DNA from: Marchantia polymorpha subsp. ruderalis
Lineage: Eukaryota > Streptophyta > Marchantiopsida > Marchantiales > Marchantiaceae
Direction: 5' to 3'
Length of the DNA: 64,000 nt
Assembly (NCBI GenBank): GCA_037833965.1
Contig: AP031353.1
Span: forward strand, 25,670,501 to 25,734,500
Shown here: positions 45,350-57,997 of the stretch, piece after piece
Numbering within the stretch: position 1 is the first letter of the stretch
How the letters are laid out: each line of letters begins with the position of its first letter
Program-made: the position numbers and the translations under genes
The notes under the pieces: model-generated
Database searches by the model: none
What the model saw: the letters and a program-made list of their open reading frames with translations, nothing else
What the model was told of the DNA's origin: nothing

Positions 45350-46498
45350 CTTCTTGCAAGGGCTTGCTTGCTTAATTCGCTGCTGACGCAAACAACTCCT
45401 ATGCACTCACTACGGCGCGTCAAGAGCCCGGGGGAACTCGCTGCAATTTCTCTCTATACTTCTCCCGCGTACTCACTCAATTGTTCCGCGAGCTCTCCGC
45501 AAATTCTCTACAAGACTCCCGCAAGATTCTACTTCTGCACACTCGATTGCTACGCGCTCCTGCACTCTCGAAAATCCGCGCACTCTTCACACTCCTCACA
45601 CTGAGAATTCTCTCCGCAAGATTGCTGCGAATTACACTGCTGCGCGTCAAGAGCTCGGTTAACGCGAAATCAAAAATGGGAGAGAGAGCGCGGCGAGGTC
45701 TTCCCTTCCTTCAGCTATCAAGATCGCCCAACGTTCGACACTTGGACTGGCCGCAGCTCGCTTGAATGCGAGGCCGGCGCGGAGGCGTAACGGCCCAATT
45801 TGCATGCTCAAATTCACGCTCCGCCGTTGCACGGACTCCCAGGCTACTACGTTCAATCTTGATTCCGCCGAAGGTGTCTACCGCCAAAGGCGCTTGCGGC
45901 GAAGACACGTCTTCCGCCGACTTCTTTGTCCTTTCCGCTTCCGCCGAAGGCGCTCCACTGAAGGCGAGTCCTTTCGCTTAAGGCGCATCTTTCTACCAAA
46001 GGGGGATCCTAGAGACGAAGGCCTTCCGTACGCCAAAGGCGTAACCTTTCGACCAAGGCGGTGCTAGCGACGAAGGCGTTAGTGCCGAAGGTGTTGGGGC
46101 AAAGGAACTTACCGCCGAAGGCGTACGGTCAAAGGCGTATAAAATGACGAGGTCGTTTTCCGTGAGACGAAGGCGTCTATCGCGCATGCCTCGTGCATCC
46201 TGAGCGACATCTTTGGAGGCGTCTGCGCCAAAGGCGCTTCCTTCTGCTTGCGCCGAAGACACCTCAGCAAAGGAGCTGTTGCCAAAGGCGCCGAAGGCGA
46301 CCTCCCCAGCAGGAACCGTCTGCGCCGAAGGCGCTGGACCTCGGCCTTAGCCCCTCCCAACTCCTGGATTCTCCGTGACCCGCGATTCTCTTTTTTCACT
46401 CTATTTTATGTACCGATTACTATTTACAGTTGTCGCTGCGGTACTTGTTTTCCACAAATGTTTAAATTTCCCACAAAAACAAAAAGTGGGTTACCACA
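44347..46498 (-). mobile_element. Truncated LTR inserted in a minus-strand RT
   Basis: It begins at 46498 (TGTGGTAACCCACTTTTTG) inside the RT motif of the gag-pol fragment to its right. It runs about 2.15 kb and is cut at 44347 within its U3 frame by the junction with a plus-strand LTR end. Half of the LTR is missing. Confidence 0.75.
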
Positions 46499-48178
46499 CG
46501 GAGAAACCGTCGAGGAAGCTGTAACACTCGTGACCCGCAACATGGTCCAAAATGGCGTCCGTGAATAGAAGGGGGTGATGATCATTCCGCGTCGCCGCAT
46601 TTAACTTCCTAAAATCTTGACACAGCCGGATCTTCCCCGTTAACTTCTTTGGCATAATAACTATTGGGGAGACTTACTCACTACTGAGGACTGGATAGAT
46701 GATTCCAGCACTCAGATACTTATCTATTTCTTCCTTAACCAACAAGGAGTATTTAGGGTTGAACCGATATTGGCCTTGGAGAATCGGGATTGCGTCGTCT
46801 AGCAAGTCGATTTGGTGTTCCTCGTAACGCGCGGGTATGCCTTTCATTTCTTCAATCCTCCAGGCAAAGACATCCTCATACTGGCGAAGAAACGCTTGTA
46901 TCTCCCTCAACTCGCGCCCTCCAACCTAGCTCGATACCTTCAAGCACTTATCGGGACTGAGCTGTACTTCACAACAATCATTAGGGTCCACAATCCCTTC
47001 CGTGTGACTTGCCTCGCTTCTCCCTAGCCCCACCGTTAATTGCTAATCTTCCTCGGGCTGGTTGTCCTCTAGCTCTTCTTCAACTTAACAACATGCGACG
47101 TAGCGCACCTCCCAACCTTCGTCATCCGAAGAAGTGTTATCCTCGGCCGAAGTATACCCCAAACTGGTTGATGGCGTCTCGCCCTCATGCGGTATCTTGA
47201 CCCACGGAACAGTAATGACAGTCGAGGAATTGGAGGGATCTCGGAACTGAAGTCGTTTTCTTTGCCAATCACATCGCACTCGTGCGCCGTATAGCCATGG
47301 CCGCCCAATCAACACATCATATCCTCTTTTCATCGGAGGCTGCAAGATGATATAAATCAGCGGGAATGCCACCCCTCCTATGATGGTCTTAATGTCCCGC
47401 AATATTTCCAGTGGCATTCTGCGCGTTTGATCTGCCAGCCTCAACACTCGCGTCGTAGGTTCGAAGGTATGGAACCCTAAGGAGTGCGCCGTCTCTTCTG
47501 TCATAATGTTGACTCCCGATCCGGAGTTGACTGGTACTCTGAATATGGTGCACCCACCGATTTCTACGTCGATCTCTGGAGGTCCCAAGTCTTCACCTGT
47601 CACATGGTATATCTCTAGGAGTTTGACCGTGCAGGGTTTGCGCGGGCGACGTAGGGAAAGCATCAACATCTTTCGATACGTCTTATTGTCTTCCAACAGC
47701 TGGTTACAGAAAAGATTAGCTCGCTGATTCCCTATGTCCTTCGCCACATCGTAGTGAGGGCTTCGGAATGTTGCAACCGTCCTTCGTTGGTCTGCGGTTG
47801 CTGTCGAAGAATTTGTAGAAGGTCCCGACGTCTTCTGGCTCTCTGACGGCGTTCTAGCACGAAGTGCTTCCTTTAGAAGTTCGCTGACTTCATCTTTGAT
47901 GTCAGGGACGTAATCACGTCTTAGAACTTGCACCAAAGCTTCGTCTGCCTTTGTCTCAGGCTGCGCCGAAGGTGACTTGCGTATCGCCGAAGGCGTACTT
48001 GAAGACTTCGCGTCTGACTTGCTGCTGACCTTCTCCTCTCCTTTCGATTTTCGGCCTAAGGACTTACGTCCGTGCTTGCGTGTCTCTTTGTCGTTTTCCT
48101 TTGACCTTTTCAAACTACGTGTCTCTCTACCTTGTCGCACATCACCTCTTCTTCTGGCCACACTTCCTCCTTTTCAGC
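46499..48178 (-). pseudogene. Gag-protease-RT fragment of a related Ty3 element
   Basis: The gag tail and protease (48161-47085) and the start of RT (46910 to 46499) are homologous to 27960-29660 of the main element. The protease motif reads VPVNSGSGVNIM, so the catalytic Asp is Asn (GAC to AAC) and the enzyme would be dead. RT is cut at ..FLDGFS by the LTR at 46498. The upper end stops abruptly at about 48178. Frames are broken between 47085 and 46910. Confidence 0.85.
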
Positions 48179-48410
48179 CTCAGATCTTGGATCTAAAGCT
48201 GTTAAAGACGCTAGCGGCTCAGTGTAGTAGGTTTATGGTTCAGAGATCTTGCGGGGCCCATATCTTTGCGATGGAGGGTCGGATGGAGCTGAAATCTGAT
48301 GAGGCCGTTGGTCTCAGCCGGCCGCGCATGCCTGCAAATTTTCAATCTCAGAACTTGGATCTAAAGATGTTAAAGACGCTGGCGGCTTAGTGTAGTAGGT
48401 TGAGATTCAG
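48179..48410. repeat. Unidentified segment with a 60-bp direct repeat
   Basis: CTTGGATCTAAAG..GTTAAAGACGCT..GTGTAGTAGGTT occurs at about 48181-48241 and again at about 48350-48410. The copies are about 170 bp apart. The sequence matches no part of the LTRs or gag-pol I can see. Confidence 0.7.
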
Positions 48411-48411
48411 A

Positions 48412-48477
48412 TTTAGGGTTAGACTCAGAGTAAGGGTTAGGATTAGGTTTCGGATTAGGGTTAGGGTTAGATTTAGG
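48412..48477 (+). repeat. Degenerate telomere-like repeats (TTTAGGG)
   Basis: TTTAGGGTTAG, AAGGGTTAGGATTAGG and GGATTAGGGTTAGGGTTAG occur within 66 bp, resembling the plant telomere unit TTTAGGG in degenerate form. The segment sits between a minus-strand gag fragment and a plus-strand LTR. Confidence 0.65.
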
Positions 48478-48559
48478 TCGTAAGTTAGAGGAGAAGGCAG
48501 CCGCCGACTCCTCTGGTGTAGGATCTGTTTGCGGCTCGCACCGTAGCCGATGAAGTAGA

Positions 48560-49523
48560 ATGTTAGGTAGTTAGGATCTTAGAGCTTATAAAGCAGTTCA
48601 AGGCGTTGGCCTTGGGGGATTTTCCAGTTTCGGAAGTTCAGTTCTGGAACTCGTTTTCTCTACGCGTTTGTGTCTTTCGTTCTGTCACCGCGCAAGAGGA
48701 GCTATAGCTTGTCAAAGTTACCGCATTTTGTAGCTGAAGGCCTTCGCCCGAATGTTTTGAGCTAGCATAGTCTAGTCAAGATCTGAAATTCTGACTTACA
48801 CCTTCGGACGATTTTTCCTGTTTGTATTCCTTTGGGATTTTCCCCCTTTAATACCAAAGTGAAGTTTTGTTAACTTCGGAGTAAGCCTTGGTTGAATTCA
48901 GGTTGTGTGTGTTACGCTGCTTGAGGCGCCTTCGGGGGTAGCTTCGGAGTATTTCTGGGAATGACTAGTGCCTGAGAATTCAAACGCGTCAATAGACTGT
49001 TAAGTTGTAAAACTGGAACTTTTCCCAACCTAGTTTTTCAGTTTGGATTTTTGTATTCTCTGCGCGTTTTGTGAGTTGAGTGTGTTGTTCACCGCGTGAG
49101 AGGAACTTCGGTTTGACGAAGGTACTGCATCCGAAGTAGGAAGTCCAACCCGGATGCTCTGCACTAGTAGTGACTAGTGACAGGGTTTAAGCAAATTCGG
49201 AGTTGGGTTACTACCTGCAGATCATCTGAGTGTACTCTTGGGAAACTTTCCCCCTAAACCTTAAGTGGAGTTCTCTGCCGACCTCTGAGTTGTGCTTTTA
49301 CAGTTTCAGGTGTGTTGGGGTGAACTACGCTGCACTGCGCGTCCTCCGAGTGACCTCCGAATTAAGCACTTGCAGTATTTCTGGGAGTGACAGTAGCCTG
49401 AGAATTCAAACTCCTCATAGTCTGTTAAAACGTGACACTTTGTACTCTGTGTGTTGCCTCTGTCTCTGTGGGATCAATCCTTTGCTGTTTTACTACAATT
49501 TTAGCCTTTGGTGGGTTATCACA
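48560..49523 (+). mobile_element. LTR 3' part (TATA box to U5 end)
   Basis: TATAAAG at 48587, then the hairpin CAAGGC-gttg-GCCTTG, then R/U5 sequence of this family ending GTGGGTTATCACA at 49523. The U3 part with the protein frame is absent. Confidence 0.8.
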
Positions 49524-49544
49524 TAGAAGAGAACAACTTCTTTT

Positions 49545-49562
49545 TGGCGCCGCTGCCGGGGA
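49545..49562 (+). other. Primer binding site (tRNA-Asp type)
   Basis: TGGCGCCGCTGCCGGGGA, 21 nt after the LTR end. It is identical to the site at 21129. Confidence 0.88.
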
Positions 49563-49813
49563 CAGAGCATCAACTCAGGAGTACGTGTGCAGAGATGCAC
49601 GATGAATATCGACGGGTTAGACTATCGATTGCTATCACCATCAAAGAAGAGTGCAATGGTGATAGGCTGCGGATTTTTTCCAATTTCTTGCGCAAGAAGT
49701 TCTAGAGTTGGTTCAATCACGAAAATACAGCACCTGACGGGATTGACACCTGCTCTAAACTATGCGCAAAGTTGCTGTTATACTGCAATTTTAGCCTTTG
49801 GTGGGTTCTCACA
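49563..49813 (+). pseudogene. Gag remnant fused to an LTR terminus
   Basis: Degenerate gag is visible (DRLRIFSNFLRKKF, then a stop, then SWFNHENTAPDG), corresponding to 21600-21720 of the main element. At 49771 it jumps to the last 43 bp of the LTR (TTGCTGTTATACTGC.. to TCTCACA at 49813). Almost the whole internal region and most of the 3' LTR have been deleted. Confidence 0.7.
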
Positions 49814-52148
49814 GAACAATACTTGGAATCACACAGATAGGAGGAATATAGACTTGTTTTCTTCTCAACGTGAAGATAAACAAGTTTCTGTGTTTTGACA
49901 CATGATTAGCAAATTACAATGTTAAAAATGTTTTCACATAAAAATGACTTTATTTTTAAATTTGTACATTCTGATGTTAATATATTCATAATAAATTTAT
50001 ATATATACTAATGTTTTTAAATGTTTGATTTATCAATGGCATTTTTAATTAATTAAATGAAAAGAATAATTAAATTTAATTAAAACTTTTTTAGTATAAT
50101 TTTTGGATAATGGCATTATTTGGATCAAAATTCATGAAGTAAAATTCTGTAATTAATTTTTTAGCATTAAATTGACATTTTTTTATTTAAAAAAATTGAT
50201 GATTTTGTAACTTTCTCTCAAATGTAAATAATAAAAGATAAAATAAACAAAAAACTTTTCATAAAAAAATTCTTAATTTTTATTTTTTTGTGGAAATTAA
50301 TCATACAAATTAAATTTTAAGTCTCAACATATATTAAGAATTTATTAATTATTTATAGATGATTTCATTTAGATGGAGAATTGTTATTATAGTTTTTCTT
50401 TTTGATAATGTGTTGGAAATATGATATATCATATCACATAATGTATTGGCTTTAAGACTAAAAATATAAATTTTTATGCTATTAATGCAAACATTGTTAC
50501 AGATCAATTTTAGAATTGATACATGATGTATAGTAGATCAATATGTATCATATGATAAATCACCAAGCTAATATTTATATTCGGTTTACATTTTGATTGT
50601 AGCAATTGATGCACTAGATATGTAAGACAGCTACGTGAAATTTAAAATAAAAAACATGAATGTTAACAAAGTAATTGAATTCACAATGAGTGAAGGTTTT
50701 CTAAAAAATTTGTAAAATTTTGTACACTGAAAAAAATAGGAAATCTCAACTATGAATACCAGATAGATTCAACAGATAGAATTCAGAAATAAAATTATGT
50801 TGTTGTATATTGAAAAATTTTAATTTAGTCTATCAACATTAGGTTACATAAAATCGTACTTGATATTTCATACAGTTATTTTTTTCTTACTGTATTTTTG
50901 TTAAATTTATATAATACTAATGATAGTTGAATTTTATTTAACCAAAATATGATATTTCAATTGATCTTAAATTAATGATATATTTGGCGTTGATCTTAGA
51001 ATAATATTTATAATTTTGAAAATTTTTAATTTTTTGATTTTATTTAAGATTTTTGAACTTATTTATTGATTATAATTTCAAAGCAAAAAACATATAAATA
51101 AAGTTAGTGATAATAGATAACAAATTTAGTGTTTTATGCCTTGATAAGATGCTATTGAGATATTTATTAAATTTTTGTAGTGATAAAAGAACCATTTCTT
51201 CGATTCAAAATTCTCAAAAAAATATTTATAATGAAAAAATAACCAAAAAATCAAATATAAGAAAAAAACGAAAATATTTTATCAATCGTTGCATTTGATG
51301 ATAATACTTTTCATAAATTCATTTTACTTAAATTTGTATAAATTTCATCTTCAAATTTTTTTTTAGAATTTCTGAATATTAATAAACTTATCTATATTTC
51401 ATGATAGATAAAATAAGTCATTATTCAAATCTAGTATATACAAGATTAACAGTAAATATTTAAAGTTGTCTTAACTGTCATTAAGAAATAAATACAAAAT
51501 TTTATTTTTTTAACTTTTTTAGAATCTGTAGTGAGATTTTGAAATACAAAAATATAGATTGTGTAAGTTGAATATGGCAACATAAATCTCATGACTTTGA
51601 TACTTTCTTTGATAATTCTTCCTTAACTGTAAAATTTATTCTGCTGCAATAATGTATGGATTTGAATTAAAGCAGAAGAGTAATGATATTTTATTTTATT
51701 TTATTTTGTTTTGTTTTCTCTAAATTTTGAATTGAATTGTATCTATTGATATAATTATATGTTATTATATGTTCAAAAAAATTTCAGATCCTTAAAAAAA
51801 GAATATTCATTAAATTAGATGATTAGTTGGATCAAATATCATGACTTTAGTAATAAATGCAACTAAAATTTAAAAGTTACCAGATATACCTTCATCCATT
51901 AAATGAAATGATTAGGTGGATCAAAAATCATATATTTAGTAATGGATGCAACATAAATTAGAAAAAAACCTAGATAAATCTACATGGTTACTCCAATATT
52001 CGAAATATTTTATCAACTTGAGGAATTGAATATTTGAACATCTAGTGGAAGTATAGTTTGCATCTATGTGAATTTTGCCATTTTTTTCTTGTAAGAAGTC
52101 ACTATATGAAAAATACAAAAATTATCATCAATAAAGCTTCAAGGATTG
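49814..52148. other. AT-rich spacer, no feature seen
   Basis: This is very AT-rich with only short random frames. No transposon end, RNA gene or gene-like codon pattern was found. A short direct repeat (ATTAAATTAGATGATTAGTTGGATCAAA.. type) occurs near 51812 and 51898. Confidence 0.6.
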
Positions 52149-54289
52149 TGTGGTAACCCACTTTTTGCTTTTGTGCGGAATTTAAAACATTTTTGGAAAA
52201 CAGTACCGCAGCAGCAGTGTAAATAGTAATCGGTACAGTTAAATAGAGTGGAAATGGATGATCGCGGGTCTCGTAGAATCTCTCAGAGCTTATGCAATTC
52301 ACAACGCCTCGACTTTCTTAGGGTCTTGTTGGAAAGAGCTCAACGCGCTTGTTCTAACGAGCCCAAGAACGCCTGGAACGGATGAGGACTCAGGGAGTTG
52401 TGATTGTCGGAAGATGCTAAGACGAGCGCCTACGCGCAGGCGGAAGGAGTTCGTCGTCGGCGGGAAGTCCGCCGAGATTTGAGCCTACGCACAGGTGGAA
52501 GGAAGTTCGCCTACGCATAGGCAGAATGAGTTTGACGTCGGCGGGAAGTCCGCCGAGAATTTCGCCTACGCATAGGCGGAAGAAATTTCATCTTCGGTGC
52601 GAACGGAATTCACCTACGCGTAGGCACTTCGCCATCGGCGGGAAATCCGCCTTTGGCCCTAGGAGTTTGCCTTCGGAGGTGGAGCTCGTACGGCGCCTAC
52701 GGCGCCAGCGCTAGATTAGGTACGTACCGACAGAGTAGCGAATCCGTACGATCCGCCTTCAGCTCAACGCGACGGCGGTACGGACGGGTGCGCCCTCGGC
52801 GGGTCGGGACTTCGGAGACAAGAGCGGGTGTGGAGAGGCGAGAGAGATGGACGGACGGGACGGAATCCGTTGACCGCGGTCAATGCCTTCGGCGCTGCGC
52901 ATACGGCGATGCACCTACGCCGACGGACAACGTACGGGACCTACGTCGACGGACGTCTTCTGTGCGGACGGTCAGCGCCTACGCACAAGCGGATGAAGTT
53001 CGTCGCCGGCGGGAAGTGCGTCGGGAATTCCGCCTACGGCGAAGGAAGTTCGGCTTCGGCGGACCGTGCGGACGAACGCCTACGGAGGAGCGGATTGACT
53101 GTCGGCCGGAGGAAATTCGTGTGTGCGATGCACAATTGCACTCCGCGGAGACACATTCCGCACAATCACCTTCGGCGGTAGACGCCTGCGGCGATGAGGA
53201 GTTAGTAGAAGCCGGGCGGGCGGGCGAAGTGAATTTGGCACAACTGCATTCACCCACCGCCTTGGACATCCTGGCAGGGAGCAGCGAGGCTGCAAGGGGC
53301 GACAGTGGCGGCAGAGAACGCAGACATTGCGCAGCCACGCTCAAGACAGTCACCGACGAATTCGGTGGCGACTGAAATCCTCAATTTGGAGGATGACGAA
53401 GAAGGAGGATCGACGGAATCAGTGTCGAGATCGGAATCAACTGAGGAGGAGGAGCAGGAAGTGGTAGGCACGCCGACGGCGGCGCTCTGTGAGCAGGTGG
53501 TACCTCTGTTGAGGAACCTGGATCGCAAAGTGGAGAAGTACGCGGACCCCCGCCAGCCTGGGTCCTACGTCGAGCTAGTGAAGAGGCGAACCCGCACTAA
53601 AGTCCACACCAGCAAGTTGTTGGCCCGTGTGGATCAGGAACTTAAGGATCTACGGTAGAGGCATGATTGCCTGTGGGGCCACCTCAACCTCACTAAGAAG
53701 ATGTACAAGGCTCTTGACAGGACGAAGGACAAGAAGCTGGAGGATTTCGCCAAGGCAAAGGCGAAGTTAGCAGAGGAGCTGGATTTTGAGCAGGCTCAGA
53801 ATCAGATTTTGTCAGGGAAGCTCATGCGACAGACACGGTTGTTAGACCAGTGTCAGCTCGCACGGCAGGCGGATGAAGAATTAATCCGCAGACTGCAATC
53901 CGAGTGCGGGGAATTGAGAGCGCAGCGTGCGGAGGCCGAATTGCAGTTGGTTGTTGTTGAAGACGATCGCCGGCGGAAGGCAGATCGCACGAAGGAAGAA
54001 ATGGCGAGGCGAGTCACCCACTGTCTCAGGGGCTACGCCCACTGGGAAGTGGCGGCGCAGGAGAAACTCACACTGCGCTAGTTAGAGCTTCGTGCGGCGG
54101 GGTTGTTGTCAGGTGACAGTCGGAGCCGGAGGCGAGTGGCGAAGAAGCTGGATTCGTTTCTGTCGAAGTCACGGGACACCATGGCCACTCTAGAGACGGA
54201 GTTTTCTACGGTGTTGCGGCGGTTGGGACTGCGCAGTCGAGCGGAAGACTGGCAGGGTAGAGAGTTAGTGCATGGCAGTCCGTCGCGCA
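52149..54289 (+). mobile_element. LTR, 5' part, interrupted at 54289
   Basis: It starts TGTGGTAACCCACTTTTTG after the AT-rich flank GATTG. It contains the module (52290-52415), hairpins (52425-52640) and U3 frame remnants. A minus-strand LTR end (TGTAATAACCC) begins at 54290, so its U5 is not seen. Confidence 0.85.
53100..54289 (+). pseudogene. LTR-encoded (U3) protein, C-terminal part only
   Basis: The N-terminal conserved domain is missing. What remains is the SPTALDILAGSSEA motif, MATEIL-like acidic segment (ESTEEEEQEVVG), then coiled coil (LCEQVVPLLRNLDRKVEKYA, KVHTSKLLARVDQELKDLR). Stops lie at about 53656 and 54079, and the tail from 54103 ends at the junction. It is closest to the copy in the 5' LTR at 19099-20098, which also lacks most of the N-terminal domain. 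Confidence 0.55.
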
Positions 54290-55760
54290 TGTAATAACCC
54301 ACTAAAGGCTAAAACTGCAATATAGTGGTAGAAAGGTCGAACCCACAGGGACAGAGGAACACACAGGGTACAAAGTGTCACGTTTAACAGACTATTGAGG
54401 AGTTTGAATTCTCAGGCGACTGTCACTCCCAGAAATACTGCAAGTGTCCACTCGGAGCGCAATCGGAGGTCGCACAGTGCAGCGTAACACACACACACAC
54501 ACACACCTGAAACTACAGAAACACAACCCAGAGATCCGTTAGGACCTCTACTCAAGATTTCAGGTGGAAAGTCTCTCGCGAGCACACTCAGCGAAGCTGC
54601 GGGTAGTGACTTCCAACTCCGGCTTTTACAACACTTCCACTAGCTTGCTGCTAGTGTAGGAAACCCGGTTTGAACTGCCTACTTCGGATCGAAGTCACTC
54701 ATATGCGGTGAACAACACTCTCAACTCACAAAACGCGCAGAGAACACAGGTCCGCACTGAAGGACTCACTGAGAAACATTTCAGTAACACAACAACAGTC
54801 TATTGAAGAGTTTGAATTCTCAGGCACTTGTCATTCCCAGAAATACTACAGGGGTTACCCTGAAGGCACCTGCTGCAGCGTAACCTGAATTTACAACCAA
54901 GGCTTACACGAAGTAGCAAAACTTCACTTTGGCATTCAGGGGAAAAATCCCGAAGGAGTACAATCAGAAACAAACACTCGAAGGTGTAGGGGCAAAACTA
55001 TTCAAGTATCTAACCAGTCACTGGCTCTGAGCATCGGCAGTCACCCGCAGGTGCAGATCCGAACTACTCAAGTCTCTAACCAATGTACTAGCTCTGAACA
55101 TTCGGCCGAAGGCCTTCAGCTACAAAATGCGGAACGCCAAGTTGTAGCTCCTCGTGCGTGGTGACAGAACTAAGGGCACGAACACGCAGAGAAAATGAGT
55201 TCCTGATCTGTACTTCTGAAATTGGGAAAGAACCCAAGGCAAAACACCTTGAACTATTTTATACCTTCTAAGTCCTAACTAGCACTACACTGCACTACGT
55301 TACACGCCTGCACGGAACCACGCTACACTACACTCCGCGGAACCTGTGCTACGTCTCCTGCGCGACGGACTGCCGCGCACTAACTCCCTACCCTGCCAGT
55401 CTTCTGCTCGACTGCGCAGTCCTAACCGCTGCAACGCCGCGGACACCTCCACCTCGAGGATGGACATGGTATCCCGCGCCTTCGATAGAAAAGCGTCTAA
55501 CTTCTTCGCCACCTTCCGCTGACTCCTGCTGTCGCCTGCCAACAACCCTGCTGCGCGAAGTTCAAATTCACGCAGTGTGAGTTTCTCCTACGCCGCCACT
55601 TCCCAGTGGGCGTAGCCCTTGAGACAGTGGGCGACACGCCTCGCCATCTCCTCCTTCGTGCGATCTGCCTCTCGCCTGCGATCCTCTTCAATTACCACCA
55701 ACTGCGATTCGGCCTCCGCACGCTGCGCTCTCAATTCACCACACTCTGACTGTAGCCTGC
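54290..55760 (-). mobile_element. LTR 3' part in reverse orientation, truncated
   Basis: On the minus strand it runs from within the U3 coiled-coil frame (55760) through the TATA box (55257-55263) and R/U5 to ..GTTATTACA at 54290. It is almost identical to 38969-40450. Its upper end is cut by the second-family LTR at 55761. The U3 frame remnant covers 55300-55760 (coiled coil and SVAWFRAGV tail). Confidence 0.82.
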
Positions 55761-56258
55761 TGTGAGCTTTTATCTCCCACCCTTAGCGTTGTAGTCCGGG
55801 TGGGGGTCCAAGCCTGCACATATATCTACCTTAGCCACCACAACTCTCCATTCTCTTACCCAACCCCATGAAGCACCACTATTAAGGCTTCAAGTTTTGA
55901 GAGTTCTTTTCTGAATCCACACAACCCTCACTGTTGAGGGTGCAGCTCTTCTCCTACACCTTGCCTCCACTCACACCAACTAACCAAAGTACATGAATCC
56001 CAAAACCATCAGAAACCAACTGTAAAGAGAGCCGCGCTCAGTTCCTACACTATGAATCCACGACAACCCACACTGAGGCTATAGCCCCGTTCCTACTCTC
56101 TCGAAGTCGAATCTCCAAACACCAACACGAGACTGCCCTATAAGCAACACGGAGCTGCCTTATAAGCAACACGGAGCCGCCTCCGAGGCACCCCGGAAAT
56201 CCAGGGAGTTACAACCAAAGTAACACCTGGCACCCTATCCTATCCAACCTTATCCACA

Positions 56259-57530
56259 TTATCTATCCAAGTCTTCGAAGTTTGGTAAGTGACCACGCTG
56301 ACCCTCAAACCTTTGCTTGTCATCTGCTGACGATTGAGTCTGCTCACCCTCCAGTGCTGTGAAAGGGTCTGCAAAAGCACTGGAATTCCTGTCCTCAGAA
56401 TCAGCATCTGTAGCCGTATTCGAGGCTGCCAGCATCTGCCTGGACGTTGCCTGATTTGACAACTGTACCAGAGGCCCTACACGAGGAACCGTATCCTCCT
56501 GGAAAACTACCCTCCTTGCTGACGTTTAAATCAATCTGCAGGCACTGGACAGCAGGCGGACGCTGCTGCTGTAGAAATCCCCGCTGTAGAGAGACCTGCT
56601 TCCGAGTCTGCTTCCGGAGGCTGGTGAGAACTAGCCACACCAGAGGACGCTGCAGCCGCAAGGCTTGCCAGGCTTTCTAAACTAGCATTCGTCTCTAATT
56701 TTAGTCTTACTCCCGTGGGCCGGGGTATAGAACCTCCTTGACCATCAAGTGTGCCTGATGGAGACATCAGAATTTCTAGCACGAGTCTTCGTTGAGAAGC
56801 TGGCTTGTAAGTCGCTTCGTCAGTTCCATGACTACCCGAAGCCTGTGTTCCAGCATTTGTAGACGGAGAAATACTCGAAGGAGCGCTAGTGGTTGTAATT
56901 GTTGCTGTGATTGTGGTCATAGAACTAGAACCAGATCCCCCTACAGTCCGACTAGCGGAAGCGAAAGCTGCAGCTGAACTCGAGCTCCCCGAAGACGCTG
57001 AAGACGCTGCGGCTGCCAGCGACACAGAATCTTGTGTAGTTTCTGCATCTGATTTTTTTCTGGGACTCCCGACTGCCTGAAGATTTCTTGAAGAGATTGC
57101 GAGCATTGAACCAACCCCCTTGCAGACCACTCGCCATTCCGTGTCGTCTACTAGAGAGTCCAGATAAGCATTCTATAGATCCCGAACCCAAAGACGTCTT
57201 CCCACAGGCTGCATCCATTAGTGGCTGCAAGAGGCCCCCGGCCGATCCTGTTCTAGAACTGCTTTTCGATCGTGATAACGAGTTGTTTCCACTACTTGTC
57301 TGAGAACGACGAAATCGCACACTGCCACAAACGCAACAAAGTTGCGATTCTCCACCACGGTACTGATAAGGACTGGGAATTTGGTTTTGCTGCAAGGAGC
57401 GCTGAGTGAGATCATGAAGGTGGGCACATTGCTGTTCAGCGTGTACGTCCAGAATATGAATAGCAATCACAAGGACAAACGCTGCGACTATGAGAACTCC
57501 GGCCACCAAAAGAATGACCCATACCGGCAT
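56259..57530 (-). CDS. Putative single-pass membrane protein, frame interrupted
   Basis: It opens MPVWVILLVAGVLIVAAFVL, a strong N-terminal membrane anchor, then HILDVHAEQQCAHLHDLTQR and a Ser/Gly-rich region to GGWFNARNLFKKSSGS. At a run of seven A (about 57050-57056) the good frame shifts by one: downstream coding-like sequence (KSDAETTQDSVSL, Ser/Ala-rich, to about 56531) lies in the next phase. A final coding-like piece (FTALEGEQTQSSADDK.. LPNFEDLDR, 56462-56259) needs an intron whose acceptor may be at about 56498. I do not recognise the family. It may be a captured host gene, a real host gene, or a pseudogene. Confidence 0.4.
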
Positions 57531-57997
57531 CGTATCCTCACAATGTCCTCTCCTCTGGTGAGCAAACTAGGTCTCACCACTTGCCCGGCCCGCAGGCACT
57601 CCGTTGTCTAGTCCTTTAAGGAGCTCACCGTGAAATTAGACCAACCCTGACCGTGTACTGGCCTCCAAACAACACATGTAACAAAAAGACAGTACCAAGA
57701 CACTCTACAGCCACTTCCGCTTTACGATCCCATCAACGAGCTCCATCCCTTGTACCGGCCCGTAGAAGTTATCATCAACCACTCATCCTCTGATCCGAGC
57801 TCCTTCGATCTAGGTACAGCCACCATTCGTGCACAACACAGGGACGACATTGCACACGGCGTACACCTCAGCCTACCATTTCCTTCTCATCGAACCAAGT
57901 TTCCATGTCAGCCGATCCCCATCTAGCACTCACTCACCGACTCACTCTCGCGCTCTCACTCACTCGACTGTTCCCGAGACTACCCCCGACGAAGACG

